Origin: Mucilaginibacter paludis DSM 18603
GTDB lineage: Bacteria > Bacteroidota > Bacteroidia > Sphingobacteriales > Sphingobacteriaceae
Direction of reading: 5' to 3'
Assembly: GCF_000166195.2 (NCBI RefSeq)
Contig: NZ_CM001403.1
Coordinates: 2,870,432-2,934,431 of the forward strand
Length of the DNA: 64,000 nt
The notes below the pieces were generated by a model that worked only from the letters and a program-made list of their open reading frames with translations, did not search any database and was not told the DNA's origin. The translations under genes were made by a program, and so were the position numbers. Shown piece by piece: positions 1-9,261 of the stretch (within the stretch, counting starts at the first letter, position 1; each line of letters opens with the position of its first letter).

Positions 1-1086
1 AGTGCCGTTATTATCATCCGTGGCAAATGAAGGCCGGTAATCATCATTGTAAAAAGACGATGCTGTAGCAGTTTTTTTATAAGCCAGATTTATGGCCCTT
101 ACGGTACTTTTACCCAGCAAGCCAACACCTGTATGGGTAGGAATAAGCTTTTCAATATTTCCTTCGGCATCAAAAGTAATCTTATCTGCGCAAACCTGCC
201 TGTGGTATCCCCCGTTGGAGTGCGGGTTATTATGCCGGTGATATACCATATAAAAATCGTTGCCAATCTGGATTACTGACTCATGGCCGGGGCCATGTAC
301 CGTACTGTCGCTATTGGTACTTAAAACAGGGTTGTTTTTACCGAAAACAAAGGGTCCCATCGGCCCTGTTTTGCTTATGGCATATTGAACACGGTAGGTT
401 TCATTCTCGCAAAACCCAGACGAATAGGTTAGGTAGTAAATGCCCTTTCTTTTAAACATGAAGGGCGCTTCAAAAAAATCTTTGGCAATGGTATTTGGAA
501 TTTTAGCTTTTTTTGAAAAAGTGTGCATATCCGGGTTCAGGAGCCCAACACCACAACCGTGATCAGGATAGGTGCCCCAGGTACCCCAAAACATATAAAT
601 CTTTCCATCGTCGTCCTTAAACGTTTGCCCGTCCAGTGTAATAACACCGGGGATAAAGTAGTTGGGGATCATTGATTTTCCATCGGGAAGCAAAGGTGTC
701 CATGGGCCGGTTGGTGATGTTGCAGATGCACCATAAATATCAACCGGCTGGCAATAGTACATATAGTATTTATGGTCGTTTCCGTTGATAACATCGGGGG
801 CCCAATAATAATTGGATGTAGGCCAATTCATGTCCTTCATTTTCCAGTTAACAAAGTCTTTGGATATCCACACCTGTGAAGGACCATGCCCGCCGCCATT
901 GCCATCTGTTGTTGCGTAGATGTAAAATGTATCACCGAATTTTCTTACTGTAGGATCTGCAAAGTATCCAGGTATAAGGGGATTCCCATTACCTGGTAAG
1001 GTCGCAGTGTTTTTCTGGCAAAAAGCTGTGAGCGAAGTAACACTGAAACCAAGCGTGATTATTAACTTTAAAAAAAAACGAAACAT
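1..1086 (-). CDS. Glycoside hydrolase family 43 (arabinosidase/xylosidase type), 3' end cut by window edge
   Basis: The reading frame is open from the ATG at 1086 to the window edge (362 codons), so the C-terminus is missing. The start has a typical signal peptide (MFRFFLKLIITLGF, then a small-residue stretch ending near AFCQ), so the enzyme is exported. Soon after comes PGYFADPTVRKFGDTFYIYA, the first blade of a five-bladed GH43 propeller, with the Asp of ADPT as the expected catalytic base; a WAPDV motif follows. Family knowledge: GH43 enzymes cleave arabinan, arabinoxylan or xylo-oligosaccharides. The GH127 genes at the far end of the window fit arabinose-polymer use. The exact substrate cannot be read. 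An IS3 element sits 150 bp upstream of the start. Confidence 0.88.
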   Translation of the reverse strand, partial: MFRFFLKLIITLGFSVTSLTAFCQKNTATLPGNGNPLIPGYFADPTVRKFGDTFYIYATTDGNGGGHGPSQVWISKDFVNWKMKDMNWPTSNYYWAPDVINGNDHKYYMYYCQPVDIYGASATSPTGPWTPLLPDGKSMIPNYFIPGVITLDGQTFKDDDGKIYMFWGTWGTYPDHGCGVGLLNPDMHTFSKKAKIPNTIAKDFFEAPFMFKRKGIYYLTYSSGFCENETYRVQYAISKTGPMGPFVFGKNNPVLSTNSDSTVHGPGHESVIQIGNDFYMVYHRHNNPHSNGGYHRQVCADKITFDAEGNIEKLIPTHTGVGLLGKSTVRAINLAYKKTATASSFYNDDYRPSFATDDNNGT

Positions 1087-1271
1087 AATATTTGATATTT
1101 AAAGATCCAGTTCCTATGCAAGGAAATGCAAGCTATTTCCAGGTGCCAAAACAACGTTTCCCCAATACGTGAAAACCGTTAGGTTAAAATGATATAGGTT
1201 GAGCAGTTTTGTAAAATAAGAGGCCGCTCAAACAATTGGTGTGACCCCAAAAAGTTGGACAGTTTACAAAA

Positions 1272-2066
1272 TTAAGTTTTTTGTACGAGAGCTCGGTATT
1301 CCACCGGGCTCTTTCCATTTAACCTGTTTTTTATTCTTTCATTGTTATAGTAATGAATGTATTCTTTTAACGAAGTTATAAATTCTTCCGCAGTTTCAAA
1401 GCTCTGTTTGTACAGTAATTCTGTCTTTAAGATCCCAAAGAAGCTTTCGGCCAAGGCATTATCCAAGCAGTTTCCCTTTCTGGACATGCTTTGAATAATT
1501 CCATGTTTTTCCAAAGCCTTTCTATATCCATAATGTTGATATTGCCACCCTTGGTCAGAGTGAAAAATAAGTCCCCTTATATCTTTCACTTTATCAAAAG
1601 CCTCATATAACATTTCATCTATCATCTGCATATTTGGAGATTTTGAAATACTATAAGAAATGACTTCCCCGTTGAACATGTCAATTATAGGAGATAAATA
1701 GATCTTCTCCCCTTTAATGTTCATCTGAGTGACATCCGTAGCCCATTTCTGATTAGGCAGATTTGCCTCAAAATCCCTTTCAAGTACATTAGGGGCAATT
1801 TTACCAACCTCACCTTTGTATGAGCGATAACTTACTTTCCTGATATTGCATTTTAGGCCTAATGTTCCCATCAATTTTTGGACAGTCTTGTGATTTATGC
1901 TATAACCCCGGTTCTTCATTTCGGCGGTGACCCGCCGATAACCATATCTGCCTTTATGCAAGTGGTATATACTTGCGATCTCTTCTTTTTCATGCTTGTA
2001 TTTATCATCATTTAGGCGCTTGCGATGATAATAAAATACAGAACGAGCCATCTGTTTGCAATCCAA
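1272..2066 (-). CDS. IS3-family transposase OrfB (DDE integrase core)
   Basis: This is the catalytic half of an IS150-type transposase: an HTH_21-like segment (IASIYHLHKGRYGYRRVTAE) followed by the rve integrase core. The acidic triad is visible as WATDVTQM (D), LIFHSDQGWQY (D) and GNCLDNALAESFFG (E). The listed start is a TTG. The frame stays open upstream and encodes a protein-like stretch (WAKAIEELRPEHDVSILL) that overlaps the end of orfA, so the natural product is almost certainly an OrfAB fusion made by a -1 frameshift rather than a separately started OrfB. Confidence 0.92.
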   Translation of the reverse strand: MDCKQMARSVFYYHRKRLNDDKYKHEKEEIASIYHLHKGRYGYRRVTAEMKNRGYSINHKTVQKLMGTLGLKCNIRKVSYRSYKGEVGKIAPNVLERDFEANLPNQKWATDVTQMNIKGEKIYLSPIIDMFNGEVISYSISKSPNMQMIDEMLYEAFDKVKDIRGLIFHSDQGWQYQHYGYRKALEKHGIIQSMSRKGNCLDNALAESFFGILKTELLYKQSFETAEEFITSLKEYIHYYNNERIKNRLNGKSPVEYRALVQKT

Positions 2067-2092
2067 TAGAATTGAAACATCATGTTCGGGCC

Positions 2093-2614
2093 TTAGTTCT
2101 TCGATGGCTTTTGCCCACTCATGCGTTCGCGGGCTTCTTTTTCCTTGACTAAGGCCGTGACTTTTTTTAATAGTGCGTTCTCCGCCCGCAAACGGCTATT
2201 TTCCGCCTGGAGCTTCTCTACTTCTGTTTCAGGTTCAAGCTTCTTTGATCTTCCCATGCATTTAGGTGGTCGTCCAGGATTCTTTTGCTGGTATAGTACT
2301 GCATATCCCTCAACCCGTACTGATCTTACCCAGCGCTCTAAAGCAGTCTTGCTTAATCTATATTCCAGAACAACCTGATTTAAAGGTACTTTTTTTTCTA
2401 TGACAAGCCTTACAACTTCTTCTTTGAAATCAGGCGTGGGCTTGACGTTAGGTTGTTTGAGCAGCCCACTTTCGCCATAAAGATCATATTTCCGAACCCA
2501 TTCCAATATCATGCCTTCACGGATATGGCGTTCGCGGGATATCCGTAGAATCGGCTTTCCCTTTCTTACTTGAGAAACTACATCAAGTTTCTCTTCAAAT
2601 GTGTGCTTTGACAT
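2093..2614 (-). CDS. IS3-family transposase OrfA (helix-turn-helix, leucine zipper)
   Basis: The 173-residue protein has two HTH units (residues ~5-50 and ~60-110) and a C-terminal coiled coil with heptad leucines (residues ~130-155, EVEKLQAENSRLRAENALLK), the usual layout of IS150-group OrfA. It binds the terminal repeats and multimerises. A run of five A followed by G on the coding strand (about 2147-2153) is in the right place for the -1 slippage that joins OrfA to OrfB. Confidence 0.9.
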   Translation of the reverse strand: MSKHTFEEKLDVVSQVRKGKPILRISRERHIREGMILEWVRKYDLYGESGLLKQPNVKPTPDFKEEVVRLVIEKKVPLNQVVLEYRLSKTALERWVRSVRVEGYAVLYQQKNPGRPPKCMGRSKKLEPETEVEKLQAENSRLRAENALLKKVTALVKEKEARERMSGQKPSKN

Positions 2615-2650
2615 AAATAATAAACCCCAAAAGTTTTTGTCTAACTTTTG

Positions 2651-3955
2651 GGGTTCACTTCAATTCCGACCGACCTGTTCTTTTATCCGATACCTTTAAC
2701 ACAGCCCGGTCAGCTTTTGACCCGCGATGAGTTGTATAAGCATTATGAGCCACCTAAAGGGCGCAAAGTTTACATGGGTAATCAAGATGAGTTTCTAAGT
2801 TTTGAGAGCGGTATAGCTACGGTAAAACTGAAATTAAACGATGATTCAATATACTATTTGTATCTCCATGTTGAAAAAGAGGAATTGCATATTGGCTGTA
2901 CGTGTGGGATGCCGGACGAAAAACTTTGTTTTCACGCTTTTATTGGCCTGTTTAATCTAACCTGGCTAAGCCAGACCTTTGATTGTCAGAAATTGTATTG
3001 GCCGAATTTCTATAACGATGAAACCAGCCGAAAATTCCTTGACATACATGTATCGAGCCAACATATTAACGTAGAAGCTAAACCAGCTTATGGTAGTTTT
3101 TATCGCAGCCTAATCGGGTTCGGCAAATCAAGCTTCCCTAAATTACAAGAGCAAATCGATAAAACACTTTCAACAAAAGCAGGAGAGAGTTTCGTGTATG
3201 CTTATGCTTTATGTTTTGCACCTGACATTTACCGTGATCGCCACTGCCCATTACTTATTCCATTTCATGGCAAGACCGACAGGAGCGGTTTAAAATTAGT
3301 TGCCTTTTCAAATTTTTGTCTTCCTGATAAAGAACCAAACCCAAGCGGAGATCACCCATCCCAACAACAATTAAATGAGATAAGCAAAACCATGTATGAT
3401 ATTATACGCCCTCTTACTTATAAAAATGAATATCGGGACTGGCGGGTTTGGAACGAGGCGAAAGCAACCATATTTACCCTATGGCAGAAAGCTTTACCAT
3501 TGCTTGTCGATTTCCCTTACAACCACATATATCTTTTATACTGGCTTAGGTATTTAAGAGAAAAGCCAACTAAATTTTTCATGCAAGGTTGTAGATACAG
3601 TTTGGAACAGCCCTCGCTGTCATTCATGTTAACTTTTCACAAAGACCGTTTTAATCTTTCAGTAGAGGTGATTATTGGTAGCCAAGTGATTGCAGTAGAA
3701 CATAAACCGCATTTTTTCATTCATGATGAGCAGACAGGCAATTGTTATATGATGAACAATATTCAGGATGATAGTTTGCTTAACTGGATGCTGGATAACA
3801 AAAATATAATTACAGTTTTAAAGGAGGATTTCGCAGAATTTAACGAGGATTTTTTAAAGGTTCTTACTAAATGCTATCCAGTGTTTTTTGCAAATAAAAC
3901 AGGGAATAGGACGGCCTATGATTATAATCTTTTAAAAACACGATTAAGCTTGTGA
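2651..3955 (+). pseudogene. SWIM zinc-finger protein, 5' end removed by the IS3 insertion
   Basis: The open frame enters from inside the right terminal repeat of the IS3 element; the only start available is a TTG within the IS. The gene is therefore probably a 5'-truncated remnant of about 435 codons. The residues CTCGMPDEKLCFH (around residues 92-104 of the frame) match the SWIM zinc-finger pattern CxC-x(n)-CxH. SWIM domains accompany SNF2-type helicases and other nucleic-acid proteins in Bacteroidota, but no helicase motif is seen here and no SNF2 gene is adjacent. The C-terminal part is not recognised. Whether a shortened protein is made is unknown. Confidence 0.6.
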
Positions 3956-3964
3956 GAAAAGAAA

Positions 3965-4260
3965 GTAGCTGCGGCAAGCGGCTCCATACTTCTGCCGCCA
4001 GCCTCGCTACAAGGCAAACCGCAATTGCCGTTTGCAAGATAAGCAAGTTGGTTAGCCATTCATTCACCAGTACAGCAAAGGTAGCCCACGCCGGGATAAA
4101 ACGTCAAGGCTACACAAGCGGGCAATTGTGTTTTGTTTTTCAGTGGCTTGCCCGGCCTTGACATTTTACCCGGCTACGCGCTGTTGGTTGCTCAACTGGT
4201 AAGAATGGAATGCCGTGTGCCTGACTTGCAGGGCGGGAATGTCCGCTTATAGAGCCATAT
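3965..4260 (+). ncRNA. Conserved structured element, copy 1 (large hairpin at 4090-4174)
   Basis: This gap between the SWIM gene and integrase A holds a strong two-part hairpin: outer arms 4090-4110 and 4155-4174, inner arms 4119-4125 and 4148-4154. A diverged copy with the same 85-nt hairpin lies beside integrase B (39320-39404). Four base pairs differ between copies by paired changes that keep pairing, which argues for selection on structure. Shared sequence extends upstream (TGCGGCAAGCGGCT) and downstream (ACCCGGCTACGCGCT, ATGTCCGCTT). A short ORF runs through it, but the paired changes alter its residues. Whether it acts as RNA, as a recombination or transfer site, or as a terminator cannot be decided; the strand is assigned only because both copies read the same way. 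Confidence 0.6.
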
Positions 4261-4439
4261 CCAGTGGTTATGCTTTTGGGGTAAAGTCCCCACCGATGTT
4301 TGCGGCTTGCGTCAGTTTTATATTTGGCGACGAATTAACGGACGGGTCACATTGAAAACTGGAAATTATAGCCCTGTTCTTAAGCACAACAAGGCTATAG
4401 TAAATATTTATTTAGTTATAAGGCTAAGGCTTAAAGCCA

Positions 4440-5681
4440 TTATGCGAAATCCATCAATTTGTCTGCGATCTCTTGTTTAACATCATCTTCGAAACCAGCC
4501 CAATAATTTTGTGTAGTGGACAGGCTATGATGGCCTAAGCTTTCCTGTATCAACTCCATTTTAGCACCGTTGCGGATAGCAGTTGTTGTAAAAGTGTGGC
4601 GGGCATAATAGGTAGAGATGTCCGTATCTAATCCCAGGTCTTTTGCCAGCTTCTGTATGTGTTGGTTAACAAAACGAATAAAATTTTGGTTAACCCGCAT
4701 TTTTTCTTTCTCGTCCATCGATTTATCAAGGATCGGGAACACATAATTATCCGGCAAGGCAGGTTTAGTGCCATAACGTTCAATCATGGCCTTGATTGTT
4801 TCCGTTAGGGGTACAATAATGGGTTTAGGTTTATCTTTTGTAGTATGCAGCGTTTTATGGCGTAAAAACGAAAAGGATTTTTTATTAATGTCCTTATATT
4901 TTAATTCAGTAATATCTCTAAAATTCATCCCGTTACATTGGTAGCTAAAAAACCAAAAATCTCTGGCCTTTTCCTTAAAACTGCCCGGTTCCAGCTTGGC
5001 GGTGTACAGGGTTTTTAATTCTGACTTATCCAAAGCCTTTTTGATATTTTGTCCGGTCGGTATCTTGTATTTTTTGAAAGGGTAAATATCAGCTGCGATA
5101 TTTCCTTCTTCAATCGCCTTATTAAAGATTGCACGAAGCGGGCGGAGGTAAATGCCTACTGTTGTTTTTGATTTTTCTTCAGCCAACATCCATTTTTCAT
5201 AGCGGTTTAAAAAATCAATCGTAATATTGGTAAAGGGCAAATTCGTTGCTGCTTTCTTATCTTTTCCTGCAAAGGCCAGTAGGGACTTTAAACTCAAATG
5301 GTAGTTAGAAGCCGTACCGCTGCGTTCGTTGCGGTTCAGTTCATTGATATAGGAATGATAATGTGGTACTACATCGGTAGCGCTGGCAGGAGCGCCGAAC
5401 ATCTCCCGTTCAAATTTGGCCAATACAAATACGCCATCCATTTTCGTGATGATATTATTGGCCTTAACTACAATGGCATCCAATGCGATTTTAAGCTCCT
5501 TAAAAGCTTTCTTTGGCTTGGCAGCCAAATAAGACTCATTGAATTGCTCTCCTGTTAAATATCGGTTTGTATGGTAATGCCTTATGTCCGTTCGGGATAT
5601 ATACAACCTTAATTTAACCGGGGCTTTTTCACCTGTTTCAATCTTCCGTTCGTCCAGGTATAAATTTACTTTAACAGCCAT
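4440..5681 (-). CDS. Tyrosine recombinase/integrase A (tRNA-Asn integrating element)
   Basis: 413 residues with the layout of Bacteroidota conjugative-element integrases: an N-terminal arm-type DNA-binding domain (residues 1-100, MAVKVNLYLDERKIETGEKA), a SAM-like core-binding domain (~105-215) and a C-terminal catalytic domain. Visible active-site parts are YQCNGMNFRDI, YYARHTFTTTAIR (Arg), ESLGHHSLSTTQNYW (His and the Tyr nucleophile). The gene starts about 230 bp from a tRNA-Asn 3' fragment (5908-5953), the usual arrangement of an integrase next to its att site. It is clearly paralogous to integrase B at 39900-41186. Its own element lies to the left and looks mostly eroded. Confidence 0.93.
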   Translation of the reverse strand: MAVKVNLYLDERKIETGEKAPVKLRLYISRTDIRHYHTNRYLTGEQFNESYLAAKPKKAFKELKIALDAIVVKANNIITKMDGVFVLAKFEREMFGAPASATDVVPHYHSYINELNRNERSGTASNYHLSLKSLLAFAGKDKKAATNLPFTNITIDFLNRYEKWMLAEEKSKTTVGIYLRPLRAIFNKAIEEGNIAADIYPFKKYKIPTGQNIKKALDKSELKTLYTAKLEPGSFKEKARDFWFFSYQCNGMNFRDITELKYKDINKKSFSFLRHKTLHTTKDKPKPIIVPLTETIKAMIERYGTKPALPDNYVFPILDKSMDEKEKMRVNQNFIRFVNQHIQKLAKDLGLDTDISTYYARHTFTTTAIRNGAKMELIQESLGHHSLSTTQNYWAGFEDDVKQEIADKLMDFA

Positions 5682-5907
5682 ATTGATTATTTTAGAGTAA
5701 ATGCTAATTTTGTCTCACACACTTTTTTAATTATATGCTAATTTAAGTAATAAACGCATAAAATGCAAATTATTGTCTCACACATTTCTCACACAAATGA
5801 ACAAAAAACAACAAAAAATCGATTAAAATTGATAAATCAATATTTCATATATATCTTATAATCAAGTATATATAAAAATTACAAAACAACGATAAGGATG
5901 ACCCTAC

Positions 5908-5953
5908 GACTGTTAATCAGAGGGTCGCTGGTTCGAGCCCAGCCTCAGGAGCC
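5908..5953 (+). other. att site: 3' half of tRNA-Asn(GTT), copy 1
   Basis: 46 bp identical to 41445-41490. It spans the 3' side of a tRNA from the anticodon loop (CTGTTAATC, anticodon GTT) through the T-arm (GGTTCGAGCC) to the acceptor strand CTCAGGAGCC. No 5' half is present, so this is not a functional tRNA gene. It is the core target of tRNA-integrating elements and, with the second copy, brackets the CRISPR-bearing segment. Confidence 0.85.
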
Positions 5954-6136
5954 TGAAAATCAATGATTTAACCCCACTCTGGCGAGTGGGGTTTTTTATT
6001 TGCAGAAAATTTGCAGAATAACTTCGCAAAATATCCATCACTCTTGTTTTGCGGTAATTTGTCATTAAGTCTGATTACACACATTTGGAGTGCTACAGAC
6101 GCCAAATATGCACCTTTCCATGCCAGAATTTAGAGT
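5954..6136. repeat. Post-tRNA flank, copy 1 (abuts the CRISPR array)
   Basis: About 183 bp between the tRNA-Asn fragment and the first CRISPR repeat. It recurs with roughly 90% identity at 51649-51833, where no CRISPR array follows. The similarity ends exactly where the degenerate first CRISPR repeat begins. The stretch contains a terminator at its left end and no gene. It may be an element end, or the trailer/leader flank of an array. Confidence 0.8.
5972..5997 (+). terminator. Rho-independent terminator after the tRNA-Asn fragment
   Basis: Perfect 8-bp stem CCCCACTC / GAGTGGGG, 4-nt loop TGGC, followed by six T. In the second copy of this flank (about 51666) one base pair is changed on both sides (C-G to A-T) so pairing is kept. 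Confidence 0.85.
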
Positions 6137-8827
6137 TTTGCTTTCAATCTTTGAACAACTGATATTTGGAACAACGGCGACAAACCGGCCCCGGCAAGTG
6201 TTGCTGTTGTGATTTGCTTTCAATCTTTAAACAACTGATATTTGGAACAATAAAATGTGATCATGAAACTGCGGGTATCCAGTTGTGATTTGCTTTCAAT
6301 CTTTAAACAACTGATATTTGGAACAATATTGATTTATGATTGACCTTAACAAAATTGGTTGTGATTTGCTTTCAATCTTTAAACAACTGATATTTGGAAC
6401 AATTCCCATTCACGTTGGTATTCTTCAACATCAGTTGTGATTTGCTTTCAATCTTTAAACAACTGATATTTGGAACAATTGTAAAAGTCTTAATCTCAGA
6501 TACCCATGGTTGTGATTTGCTTTCAATCTTTAAACAACTGATATTTGGAACAATAAGGAACAATTTATACATCAGCATACCGATGTTGTGATTTGCTTTC
6601 AATCTTTAAACAACTGATATTTGGAACAATGCGACTGCTACGACTTCGTGATTAAGTATTGTTGTGATTTGCTTTCAATCTTTAAACAACTGATATTTGG
6701 AACAATTGTAATTTTCGCTGAACATCAAGACGAATAGTTGTGATTTGCTTTCAATCTTTAAACAACTGATATTTGGAACAATAACTACACTGCTTTTTTT
6801 CACCCCCTGATAGTTGTGATTTGCTTTCAATCTTTAAACAACTGATATTTGGAACAATCGAATTTATTTTTAACCAACAGATTAACTGTTGTGATTTGCT
6901 TTCAATCTTTAAACAACTGATATTTGGAACAATTAAATGGATTGCTATCCTTGCCATCATCCCGTTGTGATTTGCTTTCAATCTTTAAACAACTGATATT
7001 TGGAACAATGGATGAAATCCTGGGATCACTGTCGGCCCTGTTGTGATTTGCTTTCAATCTTTAAACAACTGATATTTGGAACAATAGCAAAGAGTTGCCG
7101 CCGAATTAGAAGCTGTTGTGATTTGCTTTCAATCTTTAAACAACTGATATTTGGAACAATGTACTGACGCCGGGCGCAAAAAAGATGAGCGTTGTGATTT
7201 GCTTTCAATCTTTAAACAACTGATATTTGGAACAATATATTGCGTTTCGTGAAAATATACCGCCTGGTTGTGATTTGCTTTCAATCTTTAAACAACTGAT
7301 ATTTGGAACAATTTGTTTGAGCATTACAATATAAGGCCATTGTTGTGATTTGCTTTCAATCTTTAAACAACTGATATTTGGAACAATAGACGGTTATGGA
7401 CGTACTTGCCAGGATCAGTTGTGATTTGCTTTCAATCTTTAAACAACTGATATTTGGAACAATGGGATTTCAATCTGGAAACTTGCGTTAGGGGTTGTGA
7501 TTTGCTTTCAATCTTTAAACAACTGATATTTGGAACAATCGATACAGAACCCGCCTTTGTTAAGGTAGGTTGTGATTTGCTTTCAATCTTTAAACAACTG
7601 ATATTTGGAACAATAAGCAAAATGACAGAGCGGCAACCTCTTTAGTTGTGATTTGCTTTCAATCTTTAAACAACTGATATTTGGAACAATACCGTATAGA
7701 GCGCGAAAGGCTTGCAGCAGTTGTGATTTGCTTTCAATCTTTAAACAACTGATATTTGGAACAATGCCGAATGATTATTGCCCATGCCATGTGTTGTTGT
7801 GATTTGCTTTCAATCTTTAAACAACTGATATTTGGAACAATCATGTAGGGTTACTGCATACGGCCACGACGTTGTGATTTGCTTTCAATCTTTAAACAAC
7901 TGATATTTGGAACAATGATTTTAGTTATACCAACTACTGGCACTCCGTTGTGATTTGCTTTCAATCTTTAAACAACTGATATTTGGAACAATGTCAGCCG
8001 CGGTGGATATGGGCGCTGCCTTGTTGTGATTTGCTTTCAATCTTTAAACAACTGATATTTGGAACAATTCAATCTTTCGCTTCGTGGTATACCGGGGGTT
8101 GTGATTTGCTTTCAATCTTTAAACAACTGATATTTGGAACAATAAAGTGGCGAAGTTCAGCTTAGGGATATTAGTTGTGATTTGCTTTCAATCTTTAAAC
8201 AACTGATATTTGGAACAATCCATGTTAGGCGCTTCGTTAGGTGCATGGGGTTGTGATTTGCTTTCAATCTTTAAACAACTGATATTTGGAACAATTCTTA
8301 CTATCAACCGGGGCAGTCAACCCTTGTTGTGATTTGCTTTCAATCTTTAAACAACTGATATTTGGAACAATATACGGTGATATGGGATAGAAGCTCGCAA
8401 TGTTGTGATTTGCTTTCAATCTTTAAACAACTGATATTTGGAACAATCAGTATGATTACAGTGCTGCCAGTTGAGCCGTTGTGATTTGCTTTCAATCTTT
8501 AAACAACTGATATTTGGAACAATATAACTCCCGGTGCCTTAACGACGAGAACCGTTGTGATTTGCTTTCAATCTTTAAACAACTGATATTTGGAACAATC
8601 AGTCCAGAGTTTCCTTGCTGCGCACAGCAGTTGTGATTTGCTTTCAATCTTTAAACAACTGATATTTGGAACAATTTGAACAAAAACTACAAGATGCTAC
8701 CGACCGTTGTGATTTGCTTTCAATCTTTAAACAACTGATATTTGGAACAATCGCTGAGACGCTGTTTCGCCATGTACTGCTGTTGTGATTTGCTTTCAAT
8801 CTTTAAACAACTGATATTTGGAACAAT
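6130..8827 (+). CRISPR. Type II-C CRISPR array, 36 repeats of 46 bp, 35 spacers of 29-30 bp
   Basis: The repeat starts GTTGTGATTTGCTTTCAATC and ends GATATTTGGAACAAT. I counted repeat starts at 6130 (degenerate), 6206, 6282 and so on to 8782. 27 spacers are 30 bp and 8 are 29 bp. The + orientation is the crRNA sense: the first 19 nt of the repeat pair with the tracrRNA anti-repeat at about 14889, and II-C repeats characteristically begin GTTG. The array is thus read opposite to the cas genes. The first repeat (6130-6175) is degenerate in its first seven bases and has two further changes; the cas2-proximal repeat (8782-8827) is intact. All other repeats appear identical, suggesting a recently active array. 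Confidence 0.97.
6130..8827 (+). promoter_or_regulatory. Promoter carried inside every CRISPR repeat
   Basis: Each repeat contains TTTG (repeat positions 8-11), a 20-nt spacing, then GATATTTG (positions 32-39). This matches the Bacteroidota housekeeping promoter (-33 TTTG, -7 TAnnTTTG) with one mismatch. Start sites would fall at the repeat end or first spacer base. Repeat-internal promoters with starts in the spacer are known for Neisseria and Campylobacter II-C arrays; applying that to this array is my inference. The degenerate first repeat keeps both boxes. Confidence 0.6.
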
Positions 8828-8883
8828 ATACCATGGTTCAAAACGTTAAATATCAGTTGTTTATGTTTAAATTTAGAATTAAA
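8828..8883. other. Cas2-proximal array flank with inverted repeat fragment
   Basis: AT-rich 56 bp between the last repeat and the terminator. 8848-8863 (AAATATCAGTTGTTTA) is an exact reverse complement of 16 bp inside the last repeat (8804-8819), so the array end can fold into a hairpin. The intact neighbouring repeat suggests this is the side where new spacers enter. Confidence 0.5.
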
Positions 8884-8911
8884 AAATCCGGTTGCTCAGG
8901 CTTCCGGATTT
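8884..8911 (-). terminator. Terminator of the cas9-cas1-cas2 operon
   Basis: Stem AAATCCGG / CCGGATTT immediately downstream of cas2. On the minus strand the stem is followed by a run of T, giving a standard rho-independent terminator. It lies between two converging units, cas2 and the CRISPR array, and may serve both. Confidence 0.75.
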
Positions 8912-8917
8912 AAAATT

Positions 8918-9247
<330 letters not shown>

Positions 9248-9261
9248 TCATCAACGGTTAG

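Larger units (their letters stand above)
1240..2658 (-). mobile_element. IS3-family insertion sequence (IS150-like), apparently complete
   Basis: Two overlapping-type transposase genes (orfA, orfB) lie between imperfect terminal inverted repeats. The left end reads GTGACCCCAAAAAGTTGGAC from 1241; the reverse complement of the right end reads GTGAACCCCAAAAGTTAGAC ending at 2658. I could not identify a clear short target duplication, which fits with the truncated gene found immediately to the right: the insertion was probably accompanied by loss of flanking DNA. Confidence 0.9.

Noticed and set aside
3952..4161. 69-codon frame over the structured element, with a similar peptide readable in copy 2
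   Set aside because: The paired stem substitutions change residues while keeping base pairing, so structure rather than coding is conserved.
5908..5953. Functional tRNA-Asn gene
   Set aside because: Only the 3' half from the anticodon loop onward is present at both 5908 and 41445; the D-arm and 5' acceptor strand are missing.
6372..8165. Several 60-76 codon frames on both strands between 6.3 and 8.2 kb
   Set aside because: They are translations of the CRISPR repeat-spacer units (the same 25-residue block repeats) and not genes.
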